Shown: positions 17,812-28,957, numbered from the stretch's first letter. The stretch: DNA of 46,514 bases from Candidatus Aceula meridiana (GCA_030765185.1 JAVCDE010000005.1:1-46514); one strand, 5' to 3'. Numbers and translations: made by a program. Notes: generated by a model not told the origin, from the sequence alone.

Positions 17812-18867
17812 ATGAAAGATTTACTAATTCCTTCGTATTTAAAGAAAGTAGGGGCTGTCGTGAAGAGTAAAATTCTTTTAGTTATCGGAATAATAGCTCT
17901 CAGCCTTGCGGTAAGCTTTTTGTATGCCCATGTTGTAGTTTTTGATCCAGGGCATAAATTTGTATTGCATAGAGAGGTTGTCAATTTGAAAGAGAGCATG
18001 GCAAGGGTAAGTTTTAACATGCCCAGAGATGCTTATTTATTAAAAATTAAGCACATTATTTTGAAAAATCATCATAAAGGGATTCTTGTAAATGGACTGA
18101 GCATAAATTCTAACTTGTCCTGCTCAAGAAGAGGGATAGTCGAAACTAGCTATTTCTATGTTCCTCGAGAAGTAATGAGATCAGGGGAAAATATTCTTGA
18201 GGTATATTTCTCTGAAAATTGGCCTTCTGACATAGACGTTCAGATTCTCAATTATCAAAAAGAAATAAACAACCGCATATACATTTTATTTCCTGATTCG
18301 ATTAACCTGCCTTCAGGTGAAATGACATTTCAGGGTGTGGTTTTACCTGCATTTCTAATTTCTTTCTTTTTGCTTGGATCAATTTACTTCTTGAGAAAAT
18401 TGCTATCTCTTAACCTGAGAAGACTTTTTGTCTATGAGCTATATTCACTGTTACCATTTTTTATGTTCTTGATTTCTATATTTATATTTTCTGAAATAAA
18501 CAAAACTTATAAGGTTGTAATTAGCTCCGCTTATTTTTGGCTTCTTGGATTTGTTAGTTTCTTTTTTTGTATAATAAGCATAGTTTCTATTAAGCTCTTT
18601 CAAGGATATCTAAGGAAAGATTTCTTAATTTTTAATCCGAAAGCATTAAATATTTTAATTAAGGCATTTAAATGGTTTCGAAAGAAAGAGCTTTCTGATA
18701 AGTGTGTCATTTTCTTCATGCTACCCCTGTTGGTATGCCCTTTTTTTCTTATTTTAAATTTAGAATCGATGGTTAACGGATTAATTAGCATCAGCTATTT
18801 ATCATTAGTGGGCGGCTTGTCTATAAAGCTTATAAAATTTTCAAGAGGAGGAGGGTCTGAAAAGTGA
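17812..18867 (+). CDS. Membrane protein of unknown function with external beta-rich domain
   Basis: 351 aa and not recognised. One membrane helix lies near residues 19-40 (ILLVIGIIALSLAVSFLYAHVVV), an external beta-rich domain spans about 45-165, and roughly four or five helices fill the C-terminal half, ending in the cytoplasmic tail KLIKFSRGGGSEK. The external domain between an anchor and a polytopic part resembles accessory subunits of envelope glycosylation systems, but no named family is evident. A ribosome site (GGAGAAG) precedes the ATG. Its TGA overlaps the GTG of the next gene, so it is coupled to that GT-C-like protein and may be its partner. Confidence 0.6.
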   Translation: MKDLLIPSYLKKVGAVVKSKILLVIGIIALSLAVSFLYAHVVVFDPGHKFVLHREVVNLKESMARVSFNMPRDAYLLKIKHIILKNHHKGILVNGLSINSNLSCSRRGIVETSYFYVPREVMRSGENILEVYFSENWPSDIDVQILNYQKEINNRIYILFPDSINLPSGEMTFQGVVLPAFLISFFLLGSIYFLRKLLSLNLRRLFVYELYSLLPFFMFLISIFIFSEINKTYKVVISSAYFWLLGFVSFFFCIISIVSIKLFQGYLRKDFLIFNPKALNILIKAFKWFRKKELSDKCVIFFMLPLLVCPFFLILNLESMVNGLISISYLSLVGGLSIKLIKFSRGGGSEK

Positions 18868-20696
18868 AAAAACATCTTTTAGTTTCTGCTATTTTTGTAA
18901 TTCTTATTATAGCCATAACCTTTCCTTTAATTCTTAATTTAAACACCTGCATTCCGGCTTTCTTTAGCACTGATGAACCACAAGGCGTGCTTTGGAATAG
19001 TTGGCGGATACAACATTCTTTTCAAAATAAAATTCCTTTAAGACATACTTCTTTAACTTCTTATCCTTATGGTGTTAGCTTATATTCTTCAGGGTATGTT
19101 CCTTATTCTGGGGTAGGATTATTTTATTTCTTAAGTTTTTTTACCTCTCCTGCCCTCACTTGGAATATTCAAATATTACTTAATCTTTTTTTTACTGCAT
19201 TCTTTCTTTACCTTTTAATCTTCTTTTTAACTAAGAACCAGCTTGCAAGTGTATTTAGTGGGATTGTTTTTTCTTTTTCACCTCAGCATTTTGCGCGTAT
19301 TTGGCAACATTGGGGCTTGACCTATTGGCAATGGATCCCGTTGATACTGTTAGCTTCAGCATTGCTAAAAGAGAAAATTAGCAGAAAGAGAGCAATTTTA
19401 TTTTTTCTGTCTATAATCTTTCTTTTTTCTTTTGATTTTTCTATTATGTATTTTGGTGGCATGTCTTTAGGCTTGTTTTTGATATATGTACTTCTTTATA
19501 ATTGGAAGAGTAAGTTCTTCAAAAATTCTAGAGCTCTTAAGAGGGATGCAAAATATATCAAGAAAGTTTTTATTCTCGGACTATTGGCACTTATCCTCTT
19601 ATTTCCTCAATTTTATCCTATAATAAGAAATTATTTTAGTCCTCCTCTTGATATCGGGGCCTCAGGATACAATCCATATCTTCGCCCACTTGAGGATTTG
19701 TTTACTCAGTCGGCGAAACCTTTGAGTTATTTTTTGCCCTCCACAGAACATCCGATTTTCGGCGGTTTTACGCAAAATTTTATTGGGTCATTTTTGTGGG
19801 GCACAAGCGTGACTGAGCACCAGCTTTATCTAGGCTGGGTCGGTATTATTTTGTCTTTTATCGCGTTTCGTTATTGGCGAAAGAAACGCAAAGAAAAAGA
19901 TCAAACGTTTTTACAAAGTGATGAAAATTTTTATATTGGTTTTTTTATTTTTTTAGCACTCGCCGCATGGTTAATGTCCCAGCCGCCATGGTGGAATATT
20001 CTTGGATTTAAGGTCTATTTGCCGTCCTTTTTTCTTTATAAAATACTTCCGATGTATAGGGCTTACGGCCGTTTTGGGATTATTGTCATGCTCTCTGTAG
20101 CTTGCTTGGCTGGTTTTGGGTTAAAGATTCTTTTAGAACGACAAAAATCTAGAAGAAGGCGAATGGTTTTAGGCGTTTTTATCTGCATCTTAGCACTTTT
20201 TGAATTCTGGAACTGGCCACCTTTTAAAGTTTTAGATGTTTCGAAAGCACCTGAAGTCTATTCTTGGATTAAGGACCAGCCGGGAGATTTTGCGATTGCT
20301 GAGTATCCTCTAGATGCCGACGGTCCTCACGAAATGTATAGGTTTTATCAAATTTTTCATCATAAGCCTATTATTAACGCAACTCTGCCGGGCACCTATG
20401 CAAACCGAATTGCAAAAACCATGTTAAAGCTTTCCCAATATGAAGTAGCGCAAGAATTAAAATGGATGGGGGTCAAATACGTTTTTGTGCACAAAAATCA
20501 ATACCTTACGACAGATTTACAAGAAGATGCTGATGAGCTTAAGAAAATCCCTAAAAATAAAGGCTTAAAATTTGTTCGCTCTTTTTCTCCTGAGGCGTGT
20601 CCGGATGACACGCTTTGCAGCTGGAAATCTGGCCCCATTGATGTTTACGAGGTTATTGCCAGCCCTCTAAAACCAACAGAAGAAAGGATAAAATAA
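18864..20696 (+). CDS. GT-C-like polytopic membrane glycosyltransferase
   Basis: 610 aa. After a first helix comes the external loop FFSTDEPQGVLWNSWRI with D37-E38, the place where GT-C enzymes keep their catalytic acid. About eleven further helices run to residue ~450, and a ~160-residue soluble tail follows (PGDFAIAEYPLDADGPHEMY onward), similar in style to YfhO/DUF2079-type proteins. The start is a GTG inside a GTGA overlap with the upstream gene and has a strong site (AGGAGGAGGG) about 10 nt before it. It shares its overall layout with the protein at 15205; together they may add periplasmic branches. Confidence 0.65.
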   Translation: MKKHLLVSAIFVILIIAITFPLILNLNTCIPAFFSTDEPQGVLWNSWRIQHSFQNKIPLRHTSLTSYPYGVSLYSSGYVPYSGVGLFYFLSFFTSPALTWNIQILLNLFFTAFFLYLLIFFLTKNQLASVFSGIVFSFSPQHFARIWQHWGLTYWQWIPLILLASALLKEKISRKRAILFFLSIIFLFSFDFSIMYFGGMSLGLFLIYVLLYNWKSKFFKNSRALKRDAKYIKKVFILGLLALILLFPQFYPIIRNYFSPPLDIGASGYNPYLRPLEDLFTQSAKPLSYFLPSTEHPIFGGFTQNFIGSFLWGTSVTEHQLYLGWVGIILSFIAFRYWRKKRKEKDQTFLQSDENFYIGFFIFLALAAWLMSQPPWWNILGFKVYLPSFFLYKILPMYRAYGRFGIIVMLSVACLAGFGLKILLERQKSRRRRMVLGVFICILALFEFWNWPPFKVLDVSKAPEVYSWIKDQPGDFAIAEYPLDADGPHEMYRFYQIFHHKPIINATLPGTYANRIAKTMLKLSQYEVAQELKWMGVKYVFVHKNQYLTTDLQEDADELKKIPKNKGLKFVRSFSPEACPDDTLCSWKSGPIDVYEVIASPLKPTEERIK

Positions 20697-21466
20697 TGAA
20701 AAAAGTTTTGCTCGCTGTTCTTGCTATTTTAATGTGCCTAGTCGGCTATGAAATTTTTCACAACAGGCCACAGCCTGTATTAAATAATATGTACAGCAAA
20801 GGCCTCCTATCAAGCGAAGAAGGCACCACTTTAAAGTACACCGGATATTTTATGGGCGTTATCCCCATGGTGGATGTTGCGATTATTCAGGAAGATGGAG
20901 TTTTTTACGACAACAAGCCTGCCATTAAAATGGATTTTATCGTTACGCCGCTTTCGCCGATTTTTGATTTCTTTAAAGGCCGGGTGACAATGACATCCAT
21001 GATCGATGCTAAGGAAAAACATGCCCTTAAATTTACTGAACATGTTTATGTCCCCGGTTCTATCGACGAGAAAAAGGAAGTTTTTTATGACCAGGTAAGA
21101 CACACGATGAAAATAGCAGATGGCGAAGAGCGTGAGACGTTGCCGCACACCCAAGATTCTCTTTCGATGATGTATTTTCTAAGGCATAAAGATTTTGAGG
21201 AAGGGCAAGAGCTTGATTTGAATGTCAACACCAACCAAAAAAACTACCGTTTTTTAACAAAAGTTAATAAAAAAGAAATTTATTCCATTGGCGACACAAA
21301 AATATCCGTCCTATCAACAACCACCGAAATCAGGCGGCGTGATAAGAGCAGGCGTAATGTTACCAAAATGAGCCTTTGGCTGACAGAGGGTAATAAAGTG
21401 CCGTTTTTGATCAAGGTTTTTACAAGCGGCCTGCTGATTGTTTTCCGGCTAAATTATATTTCGTAA
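20696..21466 (+). CDS. DUF3108-like envelope protein
   Basis: 256 aa. An N-terminal hydrophobic helix (VLLAVLAILMCLVGYEIF) works as signal anchor; there is no convincing lipobox. The mature part is beta-rich and carries LKYTGYFMGVIPMVDVAI, then MTSMIDAKEKHALKFTE and KVPFLIKVFTSGLL, the pattern of DUF3108 proteins, which are periplasmic or outer-membrane associated and of unknown function. It overlaps the previous gene by one base (TAATG) and is followed by a strong terminator, so it closes the four-gene envelope unit. Its presence with two GT-C-like proteins suggests a role in handling or sensing the modified glycan. Confidence 0.65.
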   Translation: MKKVLLAVLAILMCLVGYEIFHNRPQPVLNNMYSKGLLSSEEGTTLKYTGYFMGVIPMVDVAIIQEDGVFYDNKPAIKMDFIVTPLSPIFDFFKGRVTMTSMIDAKEKHALKFTEHVYVPGSIDEKKEVFYDQVRHTMKIADGEERETLPHTQDSLSMMYFLRHKDFEEGQELDLNVNTNQKNYRFLTKVNKKEIYSIGDTKISVLSTTTEIRRRDKSRRNVTKMSLWLTEGNKVPFLIKVFTSGLLIVFRLNYIS

Positions 21467-21500
21467 AGGGTATAAGAGGCAAAAGAAGTTATCAAGAGAG

Positions 21501-21550
21501 AAAGGGGGGGGAGCCTGCCTTTAAGGGCAGGCTCCCCCCCTTTCTTTTTT
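21501..21550 (+). terminator. Very strong rho-independent terminator
   Basis: A near-perfect stem formed by a left arm of AAA, eight G and AGCCTGCC, a TTTAAG loop, and a right arm of GGCAGGCT, seven C and TTT (about 18 pairs). It is followed by a T-rich tract at 21541-21559. The stem is far richer in GC than the surrounding DNA. It lies 34 nt after the stop of the DUF3108-like gene and marks a transcription boundary before the wzz-gmd-fcl unit. Confidence 0.93.
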
Positions 21551-21885
21551 TGTTTTTTTCGCCATTCTGCGCGTTTTACCCTAAACATCGTTTTTTTAAG
21601 TCTATTTATTACAAGTGGTTATAATGTTCTTAGAAGAGCCTATCCTCATGATTTTTGTTTGACTTTCCTATAATAAAGAGTAAAATTATGAGGCATTTTC
21701 TTGGAATGAAAGTCATTGGAGGATATAAGGTTAAGGTTAGGTCGTAGCTCCTGATGTGTATAGAAAAGTCAAAACTACCAGGAAATTGAAATTGATTTAG
21801 GCGACTACTCTAATCCATGTATTAAACAACTATATAAACGTATTCAATTAAATATTATAAATATAGATACCTATAAAAGGAGGCT
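21551..21885 (+). other. Leader/promoter region of the wzz-gmd-fcl unit
   Basis: No intact gene in this stretch. Two TATAAT hexamers are present (21620-21625 and 21669-21674), but neither has a good -35 box at 16-18 nt, so the promoter is not fixed. A 19-codon open frame starts at ATG 21688 and ends near 21745; nothing supports it as a gene. From 21764 a relict of a Wzz N-terminus can be read (listed separately). Confidence 0.4.
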
Positions 21886-21889
21886 ATGA
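21764..21889 (+). pseudogene. Relict fragment of a second wzz N-terminus
   Basis: The frame from 21764 has no start codon and ends in TGA at 21887-21889. It encodes KSQNYQEIEIDLGDY and then loses resemblance. The 13 residues QNYQEIEIDLGDY match [13 protein letters not shown] of the functional wzz product starting ~100 nt downstream at 9 of 13 positions; the DNA agrees at 29 of 39 bases. The best reading is the remains of an earlier or duplicated chain-length regulator gene. A conserved leader peptide is an alternative. Confidence 0.5.
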
Positions 21890-22913
21890 TGCAAAATGAA
21901 GCCCAGAATTACGATGAGATGGAAATTGATTTAAGCAAATATGTTGAAGTGCTTTTTAAGCGCAAAAAGACCTTTTTGGCAGTCTTTCTGCTGATTCTTG
22001 CCATGGGATTTTTTTATATTTTGCTCACCCCAAAAATTTACAAGATCTCAACTTTGCTTCAACCACCGGTTAGTGGCGAGTCGTTAACTGGCGCCAATGA
22101 CCTTGTGTCTAATGAGAATTTGAAAGGCTTAATCGTAAACAATGCTTTTAACGAGAAAATAATAAAAAGGATGAATTTGGATTCTGACAAGATGGATCTG
22201 GAATTTGATGTGGTCATCCCGAAAGAAACTAATATTCTGAGAGTGGGCATTGATTGCGCTGACTGTCAAAGCAGAAAAAAGGAATTTGGCATCATTGTAT
22301 TGCAGAATTTGATTGATGTGATATCCGAGACCTATGGTAAACGCGTTGAAGTCAAAAACAGTGAAATTGTCAATCAGATAAAACAAAAAGAACATGCTAT
22401 CTCTAACGCCAAGGAAAAGGCTGAAAATTTAAAGGATCAGATTAAGGAAACAATTAACAGAGAGAGTAAGCTAGCTGAGGAAATCAAGAATATAAACGCA
22501 AATACAGAACAGATTTTAAGCAGTCGTGAGGATTTGTTAAAAGAAGGCAACATTTTAGACAGCACGTCCGTCTTGCTTCTGACGAATTTCATTCAGAATA
22601 ATTTAAGTTATTCAAACCAACTGAACAATCAATTTAGTACACTATCCATTCGTAAGGCTAATCTAGAGCTTGAGATCAAAGAGATTGACTCGAAGATCAG
22701 TGATTTTCAAATGGCCATTGACGAGTTAAACGCGAATAAAGTTTTTGTTTCAAATTTGAAAGTTCTTTCCCCACCAAAAGTCTCTCGTAATCCCATAAGC
22801 CCCAATAAAAAGAAAATTTTAGCCTTGGTCATATTTATGGGGTTCTTTTTTAGCGTTTTTGCGGTCTTTGCACAGGAATTTTGGCAACAAAATATTAAAG
22901 GAAAGATTAATAA

Positions 22914-22917
<4 letters not shown>
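21889..22917 (+). CDS. wzz: Wzz-like polysaccharide chain-length determinant
   Basis: 342 aa with the polysaccharide copolymerase plan: a short cytoplasmic N-terminus ([18 protein letters not shown]), a membrane helix (~27-46), a long periplasmic domain with coiled coil around residues 160-260, and a proline-rich [16 protein letters not shown] before the second helix ([18 protein letters not shown]). Wzz proteins set polymer length with the Wzy polymerase. No C-terminal tyrosine kinase domain is present. Two ATGs stand together at 21886 and 21889. The AAGGAGG at 21877-21883 is only 2 nt from the first and 5 nt from the second, so I chose 21889. The stop overlaps gmd by 4 nt. Confidence 0.85.
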
Positions 22918-24865
<1,948 letters not shown>

Positions 24866-25071
24866 AAAAATGAATTTGTTTAATAAAGAATGGCCGATTT
24901 ACTAATAAGTTATCTGTGATAATAAATGTTGCGAGAGAAGTATTTTCCAATCAAGAGTTTTCGTTGAAGAATACTCGCGAGCGGATGTCGGATAAACGGC
25001 TTTTTTTGTGTGGCATGGCATTATTGTGCTAATAAGAAACCATAGTAATTATTGAACTATTAGGAAATTCA

Positions 25072-25794
25072 ATGAACATAAAAAAAATCATAAAGCAGAT
25101 TATAAATAAAAGTGGCTATGATATTGTGCAATTCCATCCTGATTCTTCTCTTCTCGATAGACGAAGGAAACTAATGGTTAGTGAGAGAATAAATGTAGTT
25201 CTGGATGTCGGCGCGAATAGTGGTCAGTTTGCACAAGAACTAAGGAGTGTCGGTTGCAGGGAAAGAATAGTATCGTTCGAACCGCTTAGTTCTGCGTATG
25301 CGAAACTAGCAAGTAACAGTAGGTTAGATGTTTCATGGGAGGTATTTAATTTGGCTTTGGGGGATAAAGATGGGAAAGCAATAATAAATATTGCTGAAAA
25401 TTCTCAAAGCAGTTCTATTCTGAAAATGTTACCAGCGCATTTAAAGTCAGACCCTAATTCTGGGCATGTTGGCCAGGAGGAGATTGAAATAGCAAAACTT
25501 GATTCTGTTTTTGGTTTGTTGCACTTAGAAGGAAAGAGTATTTATTTAAAGATTGATACTCAAGGGTTTGAAGAAAGTGTTTTGAGAGGTGCAGAAAATT
25601 CTTTGCAATTTATTGATACAATACAGCTTGAGATGTCTTTAACCCCATTATATTGCGGTGAGCTTTTGTTTCCTGAGATGCATGCTTTACTTTGCGGGAA
25701 GGGTTATCAGATGATTTCAATAGAGCTTGGATTCGCAGACCCATGCACTGGCAGAGTGCTTCAGGTAGACGGCATATTTCATCGAAGAAATTAA
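25072..25794 (+). CDS. FkbM-family methyltransferase
   Basis: 240 aa. SAM-binding motif I is VVLDVGANSGQFA (42-54), the acidic end of the second strand is SFEPLSSAY, and YLKIDTQGFEESVLRGA is the FkbM signature, followed by QLEMSLTPLY. FkbM enzymes O-methylate hydroxyls, often on sugars of surface glycans. Its stop lies directly before the flippase region, and a second FkbM follows that flippase. The acceptor hydroxyl is unknown. Confidence 0.88.
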   Translation: MNIKKIIKQIINKSGYDIVQFHPDSSLLDRRRKLMVSERINVVLDVGANSGQFAQELRSVGCRERIVSFEPLSSAYAKLASNSRLDVSWEVFNLALGDKDGKAIINIAENSQSSSILKMLPAHLKSDPNSGHVGQEEIEIAKLDSVFGLLHLEGKSIYLKIDTQGFEESVLRGAENSLQFIDTIQLEMSLTPLYCGELLFPEMHALLCGKGYQMISIELGFADPCTGRVLQVDGIFHRRN

Positions 25795-25833
25795 TTGTTT
25801 GCTCAAGCGATCATAAAATTTATAGGAGTCGCA

Positions 25834-27198
25834 GTGCGATATATTTTTACCCTAGCCCTGAAAGTAAAGAAAACATTTCTTAGTTTATCGAATCTTTTGA
25901 AGATTCCTTTCCGTAAACAAAAATCAGAAATACTTAAGCGCAGCCTTCGCAATAGTTCATTTTCTATGTTTGAATATACAGTAACGCCGTTATTGTATAT
26001 TTTTTCTACCCCTTTTTTTATATATTATCTGGGACTAAACCATTATGGAATCTGGATGTTGGCAAATTCAGTCGCTGGGCTCTTAGGAGTTATGAACTTT
26101 GGCATAGGAGAGGCAACTGTAAAATATGTTTCCATGTATCGCGGTCGAGAAGATAAAAACGGCGTTGTAAAAGTTATCGCATCGACTTTCATCTTTTCCC
26201 TTCTTTTTTCTTTCGTTATACCGATTGCCTGTTGGTTCATAGCGCCGTTATTAGTCAGGGACATATTAAAAATTGCCCCAGAAGACTTTGTCATGGCAAC
26301 CGCTGCGATACGGATTGCTAGTGTTGTGTATGGAATAAGAATGATTCAGAGTGTTTTTGTAGCGGCATTACGCGGATTTGAGCGATATGATATAACTTCT
26401 TTAATAAACATTTTTACATTAATCATTACAACTGTTTCATCGCTGTTGCTTGTATTTCTGGGATATGGTATCGATATTTTACTATTAAGTACAGCGGGTA
26501 TTTTGTTTTTGAGTCTGATAGTCTCGATCGTGATTGTAGCGAGAGTTACGCCGAGCTTAATCCGACCACTAGCGTTAGATATAAAATCTATTAAAGAGAT
26601 TCTCAGCTTTGGATTTTTTAGCTGGATTCAAGGAATTGCGGCAGCATTATTTTCGCAGATGGATCGATTGATTATTGGCGCCTTCCTAGGGACTGTGGCC
26701 GTTTCTTACTATTCGGTTGCTTCCAATATAGCACGACAAGTACACGGCGGAGTAGGAGCTGCAACATCGTTTTTGTTTCCGTTAGTGAGCTCGGAGAAAG
26801 AAAAGAAGAATGGGATAATTCTAAAGAAGTTGTTTAAAAGAGCATTAGTGTTTAGTTTTGTCTTTTCCTTTTTAATTTTAATCTCTTTTTTTCTCTGGGG
26901 AAGAATTTTTCTTACCGCTTGGATGGGTGCTAGCTTTGCAAGTAATGCCTATGTATTGACGTTGCTTTTGCTTGGCGTTTATTTCTTGCTAGCTATCAAT
27001 GTCATCCCGCATTATTTTTTGTTAGGCTTTGGAGAAGTAAGGTTCGTTGCTTTTACGAATATTATGGGAGGAGTCGTTTCCACCGGAGGAATATTTCTTT
27101 TGATACCAGCTTTAGGAATTAATGGTGTTGCGATTGCTAAGTTTTTATATGTGCCTTTTGTTTTCTTAAATTTTTTAAAGCTTAGGAGGAAGTTATAA
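25834..27198 (+). CDS. Wzx-like flippase (second copy in the island)
   Basis: About 454 aa and 12-14 membrane segments. The N-terminal RNSSFSMFEYTVTPLLYIFSTPFFIYYLGLNHYGIWMLANSV is the usual MOP/Wzx opening, with LGLNHYGIWML close to the polysaccharide-flippase consensus. It would translocate an undecaprenyl-linked oligosaccharide. I chose GTG 25834 because AGGAG lies 5 nt upstream; a TTG at 25795 directly after the previous stop has no ribosome site. It is clearly diverged from the flippase at 6790. The next gene overlaps its stop by one base. Confidence 0.83.
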   Translation: MRYIFTLALKVKKTFLSLSNLLKIPFRKQKSEILKRSLRNSSFSMFEYTVTPLLYIFSTPFFIYYLGLNHYGIWMLANSVAGLLGVMNFGIGEATVKYVSMYRGREDKNGVVKVIASTFIFSLLFSFVIPIACWFIAPLLVRDILKIAPEDFVMATAAIRIASVVYGIRMIQSVFVAALRGFERYDITSLINIFTLIITTVSSLLLVFLGYGIDILLLSTAGILFLSLIVSIVIVARVTPSLIRPLALDIKSIKEILSFGFFSWIQGIAAALFSQMDRLIIGAFLGTVAVSYYSVASNIARQVHGGVGAATSFLFPLVSSEKEKKNGIILKKLFKRALVFSFVFSFLILISFFLWGRIFLTAWMGASFASNAYVLTLLLLGVYFLLAINVIPHYFLLGFGEVRFVAFTNIMGGVVSTGGIFLLIPALGINGVAIAKFLYVPFVFLNFLKLRRKL

Positions 27199-28007
27199 TG
27201 TTGATCAAGCTAAAATATATCTTTAGCCAGATATCCGCCTTGTTTTCGATGATAATTTTTCCTCCTGAGAAACTTAAAATTCGACAAGTTAAAGTGAATA
27301 ATTACCAACTACTCGTGTGCAGCAACGAAACCATTGGAAGGCAGATTGCTTGGAATGGTGGTTATGAAATAGCGGAGTCGAGGTTTATAGCCGATTTTAT
27401 AAAACCGACTGACGTATGCTTAGACGTTGGCGCTAATATTGGATATTATACGTTATTAATGGCTTCTAGGGTACCGAAGGGACAGGTATATTCTTTTGAA
27501 CCTGTACCCTTATGTTATCACCTTTTGCAGAGCAGCATCTATTTTAACAAATTTGTGAATATAACGGTTAATAATTGCGCCGTTGGAGAAGAAGCCGGTA
27601 AGGAGCCTTTATTCATTGCCAGCGATAGCGCGTTTTCTTCGTTGCGAAGTTCGATCGAATGTAACTTTGCCAAGAAAATAGACGTAAAAGTTATTACTCT
27701 CGATGATTATACAAGTTCCGAGGGAATTGCTAAAGTCGATTTCTTAAAAATTGATGTTGAGGGTGCAGAGATGCTGGTTATTAATGGGGCTACTAAGCTC
27801 TTAAGCGATGTAAATAGAAGGCCTCGGTTAATGATGTTGGAATTATCCGCATGTCACCTTCAAAAATTTTCTTCTAATGTCACAGCCATTGTCGATGTTT
27901 TGAAGACGCATGGTTATCACGCAAAGATTTTAAAGAACAATAAACTTCTATCTTATAATACTGAAGATTCATTAATGTATTATAATATTTTTTTTGTTTT
28001 GTTTTAA
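27198..28007 (+). CDS. FkbM-family methyltransferase
   Basis: 269 aa. Motif I is CLDVGANIGYYTLLMA (74-89), then YSFEPVPLCYHLL, and FLKIDVEGAEMLVINGA carries the FkbM catalytic region, followed by LMMLELSACHL. An N-terminal extension of ~65 residues precedes the fold. It starts in a TAATG overlap with the flippase. Likely substrate is a sugar hydroxyl of the growing or finished repeat unit; this is inference from context. Confidence 0.87.
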   Translation: MLIKLKYIFSQISALFSMIIFPPEKLKIRQVKVNNYQLLVCSNETIGRQIAWNGGYEIAESRFIADFIKPTDVCLDVGANIGYYTLLMASRVPKGQVYSFEPVPLCYHLLQSSIYFNKFVNITVNNCAVGEEAGKEPLFIASDSAFSSLRSSIECNFAKKIDVKVITLDDYTSSEGIAKVDFLKIDVEGAEMLVINGATKLLSDVNRRPRLMMLELSACHLQKFSSNVTAIVDVLKTHGYHAKILKNNKLLSYNTEDSLMYYNIFFVLF

Positions 28008-28066
28008 AAATCTTTTGGCTAGTGGGAGTGGTATAAAAACGTCTGCTAGGCTAGGGAATCATAAAA

Positions 28067-28957
28067 ATGAATGAAAAAAGTTGGCCTAAAATTAGCATTG
28101 TTACACCAGCCTTTAATGCGCGGCAATTCATTGAAGCTGCGATAAAATCGGTCCTGGAGCAAAATTACCCTAACCTTGAATACATTATAATAGATGGTGG
28201 CTCAACTGACGGTACTGTTGATATTATTAAAAAGTATGAGAAGCATATTTCGCATTGGGAAAGTAATCCAGATAGAGGGCAAACTCACGCGCTGAATAAA
28301 GGTTTTAGCAGGGCGACAGGTATTCTTCGTGGCTGGTTAAATGCCGATGAAGAATATCTTCCTGGAACATTGAGATGTGTGGGAGGTGAGTATAGTGCTT
28401 CTAACGATTTAGAATTAATTTATGGCAATCGATATTTTTTAAATTTAAATGTGGATCCTCCTGTAAAGAGGTTAGAAAAGATTTTTCCTATCCTGCCTTT
28501 TTCTTTGATGTTTTATACAGGAAGGATATTGTGTTCTGATGCCACATTTTGGACAAAACAGGTTCATGATGCGTTGGGTGAGTTAGACGAGGAGCGTTAC
28601 CCGCGTTACGCGATGGATGCAGAATGGCTTTTACGAGTAACTGGCATGGTCCATCGATGGAAACACATTGCTAAGCCATTGAGTGTGTTTAAGCTTCATG
28701 GAGTGAATATAACCACGGAGGCCGTAAACAGAGGACTTAGATATAATGAACAGATACGCCGTGCTTATGCAAAAGCACACGGAATATCTACTTTTAAGAT
28801 TTTTTTAGGATGGTTATGGTATTCAACGCGGTTAAGAATATGGGAAAAAGGAATTTTGGGCATGTTCACCCCTCCCCGGTGGGATACGTTTGCTTATCTT
28901 TTTCTTCATAAGTATAGAAAAAATAAGCAGAAGAATGGTTTTACTAAAAAGGCGTAA
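28067..28957 (+). CDS. Glycosyltransferase family 2, WcaA-like
   Basis: 296 aa. The N-terminus KISIVTPAFNARQFIEAAI leads to EYIIIDGGSTDGTVDII (38-54), a subgroup with DGGSTDG in place of DDGSxD. NPDRGQTHALNKGFSRATG and WLNADEEYLPG provide the donor site and metal motif (NADE instead of DxD). AMDAEWLLRVTG carries the later acidic residue. No membrane helix is evident. Inverting transfer of an unknown sugar. Confidence 0.85.
   Translation: MNEKSWPKISIVTPAFNARQFIEAAIKSVLEQNYPNLEYIIIDGGSTDGTVDIIKKYEKHISHWESNPDRGQTHALNKGFSRATGILRGWLNADEEYLPGTLRCVGGEYSASNDLELIYGNRYFLNLNVDPPVKRLEKIFPILPFSLMFYTGRILCSDATFWTKQVHDALGELDEERYPRYAMDAEWLLRVTGMVHRWKHIAKPLSVFKLHGVNITTEAVNRGLRYNEQIRRAYAKAHGISTFKIFLGWLWYSTRLRIWEKGILGMFTPPRWDTFAYLFLHKYRKNKQKNGFTKKA

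Noticed and set aside
21659-21674. TTGACT and TATAAT close together upstream of wzz
   Set aside because: Only 4 nt separate the boxes, far too short for a sigma70 promoter; TATAAT alone is not enough in AT-rich DNA.
21688-21747. 19-codon open frame (MRHFLGMKVIGG...) after a TATAAT box in the wzz leader
   Set aside because: Too short, no clear Shine-Dalgarno sequence, no repeat or attenuator structure around it.
24987-25008. Possible terminator after fcl: short stem before a run of seven T
   Set aside because: The stem is about four pairs, one of them a wobble. Too weak to call.
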